Shown here piece by piece: positions 33,906-43,061 of a stretch of DNA of 64,000 nt (the stretch's first letter is position 1; every line of letters starts with the position of its first letter). This DNA is from Phycisphaerae bacterium (lineage in GTDB: Bacteria > Planctomycetota > Phycisphaerae > UBA1845), in assembly GCA_028289375.1 (NCBI GenBank), contig JANQQK010000032.1:1-64000 (forward strand), given 5' to 3'. The notes under the pieces were generated by a model that saw only the letters and a program-made list of their open reading frames with translations, ran no database searches and had not been told where the DNA came from. The position numbers were made by a program, and so were the translations under genes.

Positions 33906-34607
33906 CTAGTTCGGATTAACGGTGGGTGGCCAGTGGGTTTTGCTGTCGCCGCAGTCGGTACTTCCGCCGCCGAGCAAATGCGCGAGGTACTTGGCAAGGA
34001 TTTCGGCGCGGACTTCGAGTTTGCTCTCGTCGAGAATGCGCTGCTTGAGGGCGACGCAGTTGTTGTCAATCAGGTGGAACGCAGCCAAGTCGACCATGGT
34101 GGCGGCGGAGGTTGATTGTGCCTTGATTCGGTCGATGACCTGCGGATCGATGATCCCGCTCTCATGCGCTCGGCACATGAGCATGCGCACTGTGTCGACG
34201 CCCGCGTCCACGTTGGCAAGGAGGTTGGCTGGTTCGGTCGGGATGATACGGAGCACGGCTTGGCGATAGGCGTGCGTGGCGTCTTCGCTGACGATGTGCG
34301 CCCTGGCACGTCCGACAAGAACAATATTGCAGCGGCCATCGGACATGGCTGCGTGTTGCACGACCTGACCGACGCAGACGGCTGGGGCGATGGGGGCGTT
34401 GTTGGTGTCATAAAGATGTTCGTAATCGCCGCTGAGCAGCGCTGTGGCGATGAATCGATCACATTGCGGCCGGCTGACGACGTCGTGGACCATGGCGCGG
34501 TAGCGTGGTTCAAAAACGTGCAGCGGCAGCACCGCACCGGGAAGCATGACACAACCCGGAAGCGGGAACACGGGAATGGGATCGTTCAGTGACGAGAACT
34601 CCGACAT
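33906..34607 (-). CDS. Lon N-terminal (LAN) domain protein
   Basis: The 233-residue protein begins with the pattern of the Lon substrate-binding domain: IPVFPLPGCVMLPGAVLPLHVFEPRYRAMV. It has no ATPase or protease domain, so it is one of the stand-alone LAN-domain proteins whose role is poorly known. It continues with a helical C-terminal half. The frame is open upstream, but the upstream residues are basic and unlike the family, so the ATG at 34607 is used. A 47-base gap separates it from the preceding gene. Confidence 0.85.
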   Translation of the reverse strand: MSEFSSLNDPIPVFPLPGCVMLPGAVLPLHVFEPRYRAMVHDVVSRPQCDRFIATALLSGDYEHLYDTNNAPIAPAVCVGQVVQHAAMSDGRCNIVLVGRARAHIVSEDATHAYRQAVLRIIPTEPANLLANVDAGVDTVRMLMCRAHESGIIDPQVIDRIKAQSTSAATMVDLAAFHLIDNNCVALKQRILDESKLEVRAEILAKYLAHLLGGGSTDCGDSKTHWPPTVNPN

Positions 34608-34654
34608 CAGGTCATTGTAGGAGGGTCGGGGACGTTTTCGCAATGGCGGGCGAA

Positions 34655-36088
34655 TCAGCGGATGGCGTCGGTGCGTCCATCGGTGGCAGAGACGGTGCGG
34701 TGGTGTTTTTGGCCGTGCTTTTGCCACCATTCGCCGATGCGATCAATGGCCACCCGGCGTTGGGCAACCGTCATGCGGGGGTTGTAGCCAAAATCACGTC
34801 CGGTGAGGCGTTGAATATGTTCAGCGGCGATGTCGGGGGGTGCCCAGTTGTATGGCGGTCGGCTGCTTTTTTCGGGCCAATGCACGAGTTGATCGTCGCG
34901 GAAGAGCGCTTCGGCGAAGACGATGGCGGCGAGAGGGTTTTCTGCGTTTTGCACGGCGCTGAGGATGGACTTGGCGACCGTTGACGCGGAGCCTTTCTTC
35001 TTCTGATCGGCTGCGTTCGACTCGGCGGTGTACCGTTCGGCCAGCCATTCGAATTCCTTGCGGCCGCCGAACAGCGCGAGCACGCGCAGATCGTTGATGC
35101 CGGGATCAGCCTCCGATGTCGCCATGCGGTCGTGCATGCGTTCGATGCCGGCGTTGTCGTTCAGTATGGCGAGTCGCCTTGCGACGTCGCGGAGATGATC
35201 GTCGGTGATGTCGCCAGTGTTGAGTAGTTTGTGGAGGTGTTCGACGGCGAGGCCGTCATGGCCGTCGACTGTGAGCAGGTTGATCGCGCGCAACGCCTGG
35301 GGTACGCCGACGCGCTGGAGTGGCCACACACGGGCTTGGATGGGATCGGCGTCCTTGTTCTCGTCCCACCATTCGCGGACGATGGCGATGACGTCGTCAC
35401 GCGTTTCCTTGGGGTTCTGTGCGAAACCATGACGGTGCTGGACCGGGGCGAACTCGGTTCTGGTGATGGCTTCGATCATGGCCATCGCGAAGTCACTGCG
35501 TCTGAGCATCACCGCCCATTGTGTGCCGGAACCTGAAAGATAGGAACGCGTGGCCGTCATGTCGTCGAGCGCGTCGATGAGGGCCGGGATCATTTCGCGT
35601 CCGCGTTGAAAGATGACCACGGCTGGATCGACGTAGGGGTGGAGGGGTTTGTTGGTCATGCGCTCCCAGAAGAGATCTGTCGTTCCGGACATGTACAGGA
35701 GCGGGGCAGTGATCACGCGGCGCTCGGTTGTCACCCTTCCGAGGAAACGCGAGTTGGTGAGCATACCGACGAGTTGCTCGGGCGTCGCATCGATAACGTT
35801 GACACCCTCGGGGGCTTTGTAATCGCGTGCGAGGTGCATCGCATCGAGGTAGTCACGTAGAAATCCGCCATTTTCGAGATGTTTGGCCCGGTCGACCAGC
35901 GGCGTCAACTTTTCGATCAGGTTGACCCATGGTGTGGAGCCGAGTTCGTTGCTCAGCTTGTTCCATTCGCCGCGAATCTGCGCTTCGGCTTTGGTGTTGT
36001 TACGCGGCTGAGCGTGCGCGGAACCGGTGATGGCGACGCAGAGCATCGCAGCCACGATCGCGATGGAGCATGTGCGACGCGGTTTCAG
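34655..36088 (-). CDS. Exported helical-repeat protein of unknown function
   Basis: The product has about 477 residues and opens with a signal peptide (KPRRTCSIAIVAAMLCVAITGSAHA). No ATG precedes the signal sequence; the reading frame suggests a CTG at 36088 overlapping the dehydrogenase stop as CTGA, with AAGG about ten bases upstream. The body is rich in helices and has repeats of the HEAT type (VGVPQALRAINLLTVDGHDGLAVEHLHKLL, TVAKSILSAVQNAENP). It is located in the operon with the nucleotide-sugar dehydrogenase. Function is unknown. Confidence 0.7.
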   Translation of the reverse strand: MKPRRTCSIAIVAAMLCVAITGSAHAQPRNNTKAEAQIRGEWNKLSNELGSTPWVNLIEKLTPLVDRAKHLENGGFLRDYLDAMHLARDYKAPEGVNVIDATPEQLVGMLTNSRFLGRVTTERRVITAPLLYMSGTTDLFWERMTNKPLHPYVDPAVVIFQRGREMIPALIDALDDMTATRSYLSGSGTQWAVMLRRSDFAMAMIEAITRTEFAPVQHRHGFAQNPKETRDDVIAIVREWWDENKDADPIQARVWPLQRVGVPQALRAINLLTVDGHDGLAVEHLHKLLNTGDITDDHLRDVARRLAILNDNAGIERMHDRMATSEADPGINDLRVLALFGGRKEFEWLAERYTAESNAADQKKKGSASTVAKSILSAVQNAENPLAAIVFAEALFRDDQLVHWPEKSSRPPYNWAPPDIAAEHIQRLTGRDFGYNPRMTVAQRRVAIDRIGEWWQKHGQKHHRTVSATDGRTDAIR

Positions 36089-37404
36089 GCTTTGAAGACC
36101 TTGGCTTTGCCGTTCTTGATGGCGCCGGTGGCGTTGCGCGTATCGACGACGAGTTTGGCGTTCTTCACGATCCATGGGTAGTCGTAGTCACTGTGGTCGG
36201 TGGCGATCAGGACGCAATCGTAGCTGCCGACGTTCGCGGCAGTCAGCGGCTTGCTGCTCATGCGCAGATCGTGTTCCCTTTGCTTGGGGGTCCTCTTCAC
36301 GTGCGGATCATTATAGTCGACTTTGGCTCCGGCTGCTTTGAGCTTCTCGATCAGCTCGATCGAGGGCGATTCGCGGATGTCGTCGACGTCCTTCTTGTAG
36401 GCCAACCCGAGGACAAGGATCTTCGAACCGTTGAGCGGTTTTTTGTGGGTGTTGAGGGCTTCTGCCACGCGGCGGATGACGTAATCGGGCATGGCTGTGT
36501 TGATTTCACCGGATAGCTCGATGAACCGGGTGGACATGTCGAACTGCCGTGCACGCCACGTCAGGTAGAACGGATCGATCGGGATGCAGTGCCCCCCGAG
36601 ACCTGGGCCTGGGTAGAACGGCTGGAATCCGAACGGCTTCGTTGAGGCGGCCCGAACGACCTCCCAGACGTCGATGTCCATGCGGTCGAGCAGCATTTTG
36701 AGTTCGTTGATCAGGGCGATGTTGACGCCGCGATAGACGTTCTCAAGGATTTTGCAGCACTCTGCGACGTCGCAACTCGTGACGGGGACAGTCTTTGTGA
36801 TCGCGGCGCCGTACAGTTCGGTGGCGGCTTTGAGGCTTTTCTTGCCGAGTCCGCCGACGACCTTGGGGATCGTCTCGGTCGTGAAATCGGTGCGCCCTGG
36901 ATCCTCGCGCTCAGGGGAGTAGGCGAGGTAGAAGTCGCGTTCTGCCTTGAGACCGCTGGTTTCGAGGATGGGCTGGACGAGTTCACGCGTGGTGCCTGGA
37001 TACGTGGTGCTTTCGAGGACGATGAGCTGGTCTTTCTGAAGCACGCCGGCGAGCATTTCGGATGTGCTTTCGACGTAGCTCATGTCCGGGTCGCGCATTT
37101 TGGTGAGCGGGGTCGGCACGCAGATGAGGATGGCGTGACACTTCTTGAGGTCCTTGGCCTGGGTGGTGGCGGAGAACTGGCCCTTCTTGACAAGGTCTTT
37201 GATCAGTGAGGATGGAATATGTTTGATGTAGCTCTTGCCTGCGTTGAGGGCGTCGACTTTCTTGGGGTCGACATCCAGGCCCAGGACTTTGAACCCGGCG
37301 CTGCAGAAGGTGCGTGCGAGGGGCAGTCCGACGTACCCCATCCCGATGATCCCGACGATGGCTTTGCGATTCTTGACTGCGGTGGTGAAATCCTGAAGGC
37401 TCAA
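36085..37404 (-). CDS. Nucleotide-sugar dehydrogenase, UDP-GlcNAc 6-dehydrogenase (WbpA) type
   Basis: The 439-residue cytoplasmic enzyme oxidises the C6 hydroxyl of a UDP-sugar with NAD. The NAD fold has GIIGMGYVGLPLA (residues 18-30). The catalytic cysteine lies in GPGLGGHCIPIDPFYL (about residue 272). The C-terminal UDP-binding part has LGLAYKKDVDDIRESPS. These sequences favour the UDP-N-acetylglucosamine/galactosamine branch over UDP-glucose dehydrogenase. It starts an operon of four genes and is divergent from a DegT-family aminotransferase, so both may serve one amino-sugar uronic acid pathway. Confidence 0.92.
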   Translation of the reverse strand: MSLQDFTTAVKNRKAIVGIIGMGYVGLPLARTFCSAGFKVLGLDVDPKKVDALNAGKSYIKHIPSSLIKDLVKKGQFSATTQAKDLKKCHAILICVPTPLTKMRDPDMSYVESTSEMLAGVLQKDQLIVLESTTYPGTTRELVQPILETSGLKAERDFYLAYSPEREDPGRTDFTTETIPKVVGGLGKKSLKAATELYGAAITKTVPVTSCDVAECCKILENVYRGVNIALINELKMLLDRMDIDVWEVVRAASTKPFGFQPFYPGPGLGGHCIPIDPFYLTWRARQFDMSTRFIELSGEINTAMPDYVIRRVAEALNTHKKPLNGSKILVLGLAYKKDVDDIRESPSIELIEKLKAAGAKVDYNDPHVKRTPKQREHDLRMSSKPLTAANVGSYDCVLIATDHSDYDYPWIVKNAKLVVDTRNATGAIKNGKAKVFKA

Positions 37405-37682
37405 AGCTCTGTCTCCTGGTGCGGGTGTTTCGCGCCGGCTGATACATCCTTGCGTGTCACGTAACCGTTTATCGGCACATTACCTACCATTTTGCAACGT
37501 CGCCAAGGGGCGATAACATCGTCCCGCACGGACCGATGACTGGCAAGAGCGCGACGCTGCGACGTCCGAACTCTCGCTGGGTATTTAACGAATGTGTCGG
37601 CCAACGGTTCGCTGGACGAAAGATGAAACATCGGTCCGACCTGGGACGGAGAGGTTGGACGGTTGGGGGTAATCACGCACAC

Positions 37683-38810
37683 ATGACGACAAACGTATCT
37701 GACATTCCGCTGGCGCGACCGGACATCACCGAGGAGGAAATCGACGCGGTGGTGGCCGTTCTGCGAACGCCAAACCTGTCGCTGGGGCCCAAGCTGGGGG
37801 AATTCGAGCAGGCGATGGCGGAGGCGTGCCAGACGGATCACGCCATTGCGGTGTGCAGCGGGACGGCTGCTTTGCATCTGATCGTGCGGTCAATGGGAAT
37901 CGGTCCCGGGGACGAGGTGATCACCACGCCGTTTTCGTTCGTGGCATCGACCAATTGCATGCTGTTCGAGGGGGCGACGCCGGTCTTTGCAGATGTCGAT
38001 CCGGAGACGTGGAACATCGACCCTGCTGCGATTGAGGCGGCGGTGACCGACAGGACGAAGGCGATCTTGCCGGTCGATGTGTTCGGTCAGCCGACGGACT
38101 ACGACGCCATCGATGCGATCGCCGGGAAGCACGGCCTGCGGGTGATTGAGGATTCGTGCGAGGCGCTGGGGAGCACGTGGCGTGGTCGGCCTGCTGGTGG
38201 CCTTGGCGATGCGGGGGTGTTTGGGTTTTATCCCAATAAGCAGATCACGACCGGTGAGGGCGGCATGATCGTGACGAGCGATGAGGCGCTCGCGCGGATG
38301 TGTCGCTCGCTGCGGAATCAGGGGCGTGACACGCATGGCGGCTGGTTGAGTCATCCGCGGATGGGGTACAACTACCGATTGTCGGACATCAACTGTGCGC
38401 TCGGGGCGGTGCAGGTGTCGCGGTTGGATGAGATCGTGAAGACGCGTCGTGCGGTGGCGGAATGGTACCGGACGGAGTTGGCTGATGAGACGCGTCTGTC
38501 GATGCAGCGTGTGCTCGAACCGGCGTTCGTGAGTTGGTTTGTGTTCGTGGTGCGTCTTGATGATCGCTATTCGCGCGAAGACCGCGACAACATCCTGCGG
38601 CAGCTTCGCGATCAGGGGATTGGCTGCAGCAACTACTTCGTGCCGATCCACCTTCAGCCCTACATGGTCGAGCAGTTTGGCTTCAAGGAGGGCGACTTCC
38701 CGGTGTGTGAGTCGTTGGCCGACCGGACGATTGCCCTTCCCTTCCACAAGGAAATGACGCCCGAGAGCGTCAAACGCGTTTGCGATTCCCTTCGCGAGCT
38801 TCTTGCGTGA
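37683..38810 (+). CDS. DegT/DnrJ/EryC1-family sugar aminotransferase
   Basis: The 375-residue PLP enzyme probably transfers an amino group to a keto-sugar nucleotide. Marks of the family are SGTAALHL, GDEVITTPFSFVAS, VIEDSCEALGS, the Schiff-base lysine in YPNKQITTGEGGM (about residue 185) and MGYNYRLSDINCALG. The ATG at 37683 is chosen because the frame upstream lacks family residues. It shares a 278-base divergent gap with the nucleotide-sugar dehydrogenase, which suggests a WbpE-like step in making a diamino or aminouronic sugar. Confidence 0.92.
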   Translation: MTTNVSDIPLARPDITEEEIDAVVAVLRTPNLSLGPKLGEFEQAMAEACQTDHAIAVCSGTAALHLIVRSMGIGPGDEVITTPFSFVASTNCMLFEGATPVFADVDPETWNIDPAAIEAAVTDRTKAILPVDVFGQPTDYDAIDAIAGKHGLRVIEDSCEALGSTWRGRPAGGLGDAGVFGFYPNKQITTGEGGMIVTSDEALARMCRSLRNQGRDTHGGWLSHPRMGYNYRLSDINCALGAVQVSRLDEIVKTRRAVAEWYRTELADETRLSMQRVLEPAFVSWFVFVVRLDDRYSREDRDNILRQLRDQGIGCSNYFVPIHLQPYMVEQFGFKEGDFPVCESLADRTIALPFHKEMTPESVKRVCDSLRELLA

Positions 38811-38935
38811 TTGTTGGTGTCGTTGCTTTCGCCCACGGTTGGCACGGGTTTGGTGCGGTGTTAGTTTATCTCCGTGTGATCCTGCGAACATAGGTCGTGG
38901 CGCTGCGCCACTGAGCATATGAGGAGTTCGGAAGC

Positions 38936-39232
38936 ATGACCCGATTTGTGGTACTCATCAATTTCTCGGAAACGGGTTTCAGCAACATTGCGAAGTCACC
39001 TTCGCGTGCGGAGCAATTCCGTGCAGCCGCTGAAAAGGAAGGCGCGAAGATCGAATCGGTCTTGTGGACCGTGGGGCCTTATGACGGCGTCTTCGTGATC
39101 AGTGCCCCGGATGAAAAGACGGCGGCGGCGCTGGTGCTCAGGCTCAGGCGTGACGGCTTCGTTCGGACGACGATGTTGCGGGCGTTTGATGCCGATGAGT
39201 TTGGTGAGGTGCTTGCCGGCGTTTCCACGTAA
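38936..39232 (+). CDS. GYD-domain protein
   Basis: The 98-residue protein matches the small GYD-domain family: MTRFVVLINFSETGF at the N terminus, VLWTVGPYDGVFVISAPDEKTAAAL in the middle. The ferredoxin-like fold resembles AsnC-type ligand-binding modules; function is unknown. GAGGAG lies about ten bases before the ATG. It stands alone between the aminotransferase and the convergent PTS gene. Confidence 0.85.
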   Translation: MTRFVVLINFSETGFSNIAKSPSRAEQFRAAAEKEGAKIESVLWTVGPYDGVFVISAPDEKTAAALVLRLRRDGFVRTTMLRAFDADEFGEVLAGVST

Positions 39233-39325
39233 CGCCTGCACTCCCCATTGTTGAATCACTGCGTCCGATCGCTGCGCAACCGTGCACGCGACCCCTGAAT
39301 TCGGCGGTGTTCACCGCTGAGTGCG

Positions 39326-39778
39326 TTATTCGTGGTTTTGAATGACCTGCCAGAGTTCGTCCGACGTCCTGGCGCGGGCCATGGCCGTGCGGAATTCGTC
39401 CATCAACATCAGTCGTGAAATGCGGGCGAGCGCCTGAATGTGGGGGCCGGTCTGGTCGGGGGGGCTGGCGAGCAGGACGATGATTTCGACCGGGTTGCCG
39501 TCCTTGGAGTCGAAGTCCATCGGCGTGGCGGGTTTGCCCATGGCCATCACGAGCTTCTTGCACCCGTTGGACTTGCCGTGCGGGACAGCCAAGCCATGGC
39601 CGATGCCGGTCGAAGCGGTTTTCTCGCGTTGAATGATGGCCTTGAGGACGTGGTCGCGATCGGCGAGTTGCCCTGACGATTCGAGCAGGTCGACGAGTTC
39701 GGTGATGGCCGACTCCTTGTCGCCCGCGTTCATCGGCACGCAGACACATCGTTGGTCAAGAATCGTGGTGAGCTTCAT
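39326..39778 (-). CDS. PTS EIIA domain protein, PtsN/fructose type
   Basis: The 150-residue cytoplasmic protein is a phosphotransferase IIA domain. The active site is GIGHGLAVPHG with the phosphorylated histidine at about residue 67, and ILLASPPDQTGPHIQALARISRLM is the usual conserved second part. Most Planctomycetota lack sugar PTS permeases, so a regulatory role like that of PtsN is likelier than transport. No HPr or EI gene is nearby. Confidence 0.88.
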   Translation of the reverse strand: MKLTTILDQRCVCVPMNAGDKESAITELVDLLESSGQLADRDHVLKAIIQREKTASTGIGHGLAVPHGKSNGCKKLVMAMGKPATPMDFDSKDGNPVEIIVLLASPPDQTGPHIQALARISRLMLMDEFRTAMARARTSDELWQVIQNHE

Positions 39779-39872
39779 GAGTCGAAACCTGCCGTCCGGC
39801 CTTTGGACGAGCCATCAGTGTATCGTTGCGGGCGGGGGAATCAACGAGGGTTTCGACACGGATGGCGGCACA

Positions 39873-39909
39873 ACGAAAAGCCACCCGACACGCAGCGTGC
39901 CGGGTGGCT
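39873..39909 (-). terminator. Intrinsic terminator of the 39946 lipoprotein gene
   Basis: On the minus strand AGCCACCCG pairs with CGGGTGGCT around a GC-rich loop and is followed by TTTTCGTT, 37 bases after the stop codon. Confidence 0.9.
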
Positions 39910-39945
39910 GATTGAACCGTTGAGCCTGCGACCGTGGGCCGCGTG

Positions 39946-40512
39946 TTACTGATCGCGCACGTCGATGTCGGCGGTGGGCTGACCGGTACGCTCGTCCAGC
40001 TCGGCGATGACCTCGATGAGCTTGTCGCACTCGAAGAATGCGTCGGCTCGGCCTCCAACGCTGGAGGCGGTGAATGTCTGAGCGAATACCGACTGTGTGC
40101 CGCCGAAGATGGAGGCGAGCACCTCGACGGTCGCATCAACACGATCCGGGCAGGTGGCTTCGATGGCGAGTTCAAAGGGGCCTAGCTCTTCGTTGGCGGT
40201 ATCGGTGCAGGTTTCACCGCCGGCGTAGATGCGGTCGATGGTGATTGCGATGTTAATGCCGATGAAGTCTGGGATGTCCTGGCCGAGGAGTGTGGCGGCC
40301 TGATCTCGTGTGATGGTGTTGGCGACGCGAATGGCGATGTTGCCGTCGCGCGCACTGCCACCGCAGGCGTCGAGTTCGAGAAAGCCGTCACCGTCGGTGT
40401 CGTCGGCTGTTTCGTCGAGGTTGTCGATCGTGCCGACCGGCATCGGGGGCATGCAACCGATCGCGGTCCAGGCGAATGCACAGGCGAACAGGGACAACAA
40501 ACGCATCTTCAT
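39946..40512 (-). CDS. Lipoprotein of unknown function
   Basis: The 188-residue product has a signal sequence with the lipobox WTAIGC, then an acidic calcium-loop-like segment (DETADDTDGDGFLELD). GGAG lies eight bases before the ATG chosen; codons before it are not signal-like. The mature part has four cysteines and a beta-rich pattern. No family is recognised. Confidence 0.8.
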   Translation of the reverse strand: MKMRLLSLFACAFAWTAIGCMPPMPVGTIDNLDETADDTDGDGFLELDACGGSARDGNIAIRVANTITRDQAATLLGQDIPDFIGINIAITIDRIYAGGETCTDTANEELGPFELAIEATCPDRVDATVEVLASIFGGTQSVFAQTFTASSVGGRADAFFECDKLIEVIAELDERTGQPTADIDVRDQ

Positions 40513-40682
40513 GGTGAGGGCTCCGTTTTCATCTGGTTGTGTGGCTGATGATCGTCCACGCTGCGCACCCCCGCAACGAATGATGACGATGCTCGGCAGC
40601 GAGCTGCATTGGTAGGTATCGGCCAACCACGCTGGTCGACTATGGTTTCATAAAATTCGCCAAGGTCTGGGTCAACCGGAAA

Positions 40683-42410
40683 TTATGGGACTTTCCTTGT
40701 GAGGCGCTCAATTGCAGCGCGGGCGACGGGGTCGTCGGGGTTGGCTTGCAGTGAGAGTTGATAGTGGTGGCGGGCATTTTCGGGCTTGCCGCTGTTTTCG
40801 AGGGCGACGGCGAGGTTGAAGTGGAGGTTGGGGTCGTTGGGGCGCGATTCAAGTGCCACACGATAGTGCGGAACGGCGTCGGCGAAGCGTCCGGTTTGGG
40901 CGAGGGCCTGGGCGAGAAACTGGCGCAGTCGCGGGGCGGTGGGGTTCAGTTCGACGGCGCGGGTGAAATGGGGGATGGCGTCGGGGAGGCGGTTCTCGAG
41001 AGCGAGGGCGACGCCGAGGTTGCCGAGTTGGGCGGCGTGGAGTTCGGACTCGGGGTTGATCTTCATGTTGGCGGGGATGGCGACGGCGATGGCGGCGAGT
41101 AGCGCGGGTGCGAGGCGGTTCCAGGGTTGGGTGCGGACGTGGTCGATCATGGCGATGAGTCCGCCGCCGGCGAAGATGGCCAGGATCGGGACGAGCAGGA
41201 AGCGGTAGCGGGCCATCAGGAAGAAGACGGCGATGGCGGCGGTCATCACGATGAGCATCGCGTAGAAAATGGCGAGTTGTCGGCGTTGTGGCCAAGTAAG
41301 GACGATACCGATGGCGGCGAGTGGCAGGAGCAGGCCGAGGTGACTGAAGATGGCGAGTGGTCCGAGCAGCCATGATGCGTTGCAGAATAGTTCGTAGCTT
41401 TCGGTGTCGGGGATTTCGTAGTGGTTGAAGGTGAGGGCGAGTTTGTAGGCGAGGAGTTTGAGCCAGTCGACGGGTTGCTGGCGGATGTAGGTGAGCGATC
41501 GGTCGAGCCAGTGATTTGATACTTCGCGCGGGGTGAGCTTGCGGCCGGCGGCTTGCTCGGCCAACGCGGTGGCGTCGGTGCGTTCGAATTCGGGTGTTTC
41601 GCGACCTGGGATCATGGGGTCGTAACGCCCTGATGCACCGTCGTGGTTGCCGATGTAGAAGTTGGGTCCGAGTTGGAAGGTGGTGATGGCGAGTTCGCCG
41701 CCGACGCGGTGGTTGTGGAGGGCGGCGGGTGCGACGGCGATGGTGAAGCCGGCGATGAGCAGTGCGGGTGCGGCGATGCGTTGTGCGACGTTGGTGCGTC
41801 GCGCGTGGATGACGGACCAGATCGCGAAGATGGGGACGAGGGCGAGGGCGTTTTCTCGGGTGAGGGCGAGCAAGCCCGTCGCGATTCCGAGGAGTCCCCA
41901 TTTCCAGCGGCTCTGCTCTTGGATGAGTGATGACGTGATGGCGATGACGACCGCGAAGAGAAAGAAGCCGACGGCGGTTTTCTGCAGGATGCCGTCGAAG
42001 TAGATGGCCGGTGCGTAGAGGGCAAGGATCAGTCCTGTTGCCATTCCGGCGCGACGGTTGATCAGCTGCATGGCCGACCATGCGAGGAGCGTGCAGGCGA
42101 CCGACGACAACGCGCATTGGATGATGCGGACAGCCATCGTGGTGTCAGAAATGCACCGGTAGATCGTTGCCAGGAAGTATGGGTAGAGCGGGGCTTGGTA
42201 GAACGTTTCGTTCCAACCCCAATTGTTGGCGACGAGGGTGCGTGCCCACTTGTCGTATGTGGCGGCGTCTCCGACGAGATGGGTGACGAGAATGAAGTCG
42301 CGAACCGTGGCGATGTAGATGAGTCGTACCACGAGGGCGACGGTGAAGATGATCAGCAACGCGGGCAAGTGACTTGGCTTGGCCGTTGGATTGGGCGGCG
42401 GATGGCTCAC
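40683..42410 (-). CDS. Polytopic glycosyltransferase-like membrane protein with C-terminal TPRs
   Basis: The 575-residue product has about ten membrane helices in the style of ArnT/PMT-type (GT-C) glycosyltransferases. Its first loop has GDAATYDKWARTLV and a following FYQAPLYPYFLA, the acidic and aromatic positions conserved in that superfamily. The last 125 residues are three TPR units (LGVALALENRLPDAIPHFTRAVELNP and two more). I start it at GTG 42410, which overlaps the TGA of the zinc-ribbon gene as GTGA. It would move a lipid-linked sugar onto a target at the outer face of the membrane. Substrate is unknown. Confidence 0.8.
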   Translation of the reverse strand: MSHPPPNPTAKPSHLPALLIIFTVALVVRLIYIATVRDFILVTHLVGDAATYDKWARTLVANNWGWNETFYQAPLYPYFLATIYRCISDTTMAVRIIQCALSSVACTLLAWSAMQLINRRAGMATGLILALYAPAIYFDGILQKTAVGFFLFAVVIAITSSLIQEQSRWKWGLLGIATGLLALTRENALALVPIFAIWSVIHARRTNVAQRIAAPALLIAGFTIAVAPAALHNHRVGGELAITTFQLGPNFYIGNHDGASGRYDPMIPGRETPEFERTDATALAEQAAGRKLTPREVSNHWLDRSLTYIRQQPVDWLKLLAYKLALTFNHYEIPDTESYELFCNASWLLGPLAIFSHLGLLLPLAAIGIVLTWPQRRQLAIFYAMLIVMTAAIAVFFLMARYRFLLVPILAIFAGGGLIAMIDHVRTQPWNRLAPALLAAIAVAIPANMKINPESELHAAQLGNLGVALALENRLPDAIPHFTRAVELNPTAPRLRQFLAQALAQTGRFADAVPHYRVALESRPNDPNLHFNLAVALENSGKPENARHHYQLSLQANPDDPVARAAIERLTRKVP

Positions 42411-42601
42411 CGGGTCGGTGGGTCGGGCGGGCCGAAGAGGTCTTCGCAGCTTTCGACGTAGCCGCAGTTTTCGCAGAGGCGTTTGCAGTGTCGCGCGGTG
42501 AGGACGGCTGACCCGCAGAGCGGGCATGTGAGGTCGTTGGCTGGTGGTGCGGTGTTATTGGTCGCGGGCGAATTGGACTGTTCAGGCGGTGGTGTCTGCA
42601 T
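42407..42601 (-). CDS. Small zinc-ribbon protein
   Basis: The 64-residue product has one four-cysteine ribbon (CPLCGSAVLTARHCKRLCENCG) and a flexible proline-rich N terminus. The ATG at 42601 is used; it overlaps the MaoC stop by 20 bases and the next gene by four, so it is held within a coupled operon. Function is unknown. Confidence 0.75.
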   Translation of the reverse strand: MQTPPPEQSNSPATNNTAPPANDLTCPLCGSAVLTARHCKRLCENCGYVESCEDLFGPPDPPTR

Positions 42602-43055
42602 CGGGTGCTCCAATGATCTTGGTTTCGGCGGGCGGGATGACGACGGCGTTGCCGATGGCGACGTCTTTTCCGTGCTGATTGACGCAGGCGACCATGAGGC
42701 GGACGCGCTTGTCGTTGATGATTTCGGTCACTTGGCCTGTGGCGGTGATGGTGTCGTCGAAGTAGACCGGCTTGAGGAAGCGAATGTGCAATTCGACGAA
42801 GATGGTGCCGAGGCCGGGAAGCTCGCTGGCAAGGACAGTTGAGATGATGCCGGCGGTCAGGATGCCGTGGGCGATGCGGTCCTTGAAGACGGATTGCTTC
42901 GCATAGTCTTCGTCGATGTGCAGTGGATTGTGGTCACCGGAGGCGTCGGCGAAGGCGAAGACGTCTTTCTCGGTGATGACTTTTGCGAAACGGCCGGTGT
43001 CGCCGACCTGCAGGGTTTTGCGTGTCTTCGGGATTGGCCAAACGGTTTCGCCCAT
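42582..43055 (-). CDS. MaoC-like (R)-specific enoyl-CoA hydratase (PhaJ type)
   Basis: The 157-residue hot-dog-fold protein has the hydratase motif FADASGDHNPLHIDEDYA with catalytic Asp37 and His42. It would hydrate an enoyl-CoA to an (R)-3-hydroxyacyl-CoA. It starts seven bases after the transporter-like gene stops and overlaps the small zinc-ribbon gene. Its partner pathway, such as polyhydroxyalkanoate supply, is not shown by the neighbours. Confidence 0.9.
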   Translation of the reverse strand: MGETVWPIPKTRKTLQVGDTGRFAKVITEKDVFAFADASGDHNPLHIDEDYAKQSVFKDRIAHGILTAGIISTVLASELPGLGTIFVELHIRFLKPVYFDDTITATGQVTEIINDKRVRLMVACVNQHGKDVAIGNAVVIPPAETKIIGAPDADTTA

Positions 43056-43061
43056 GGTGTA

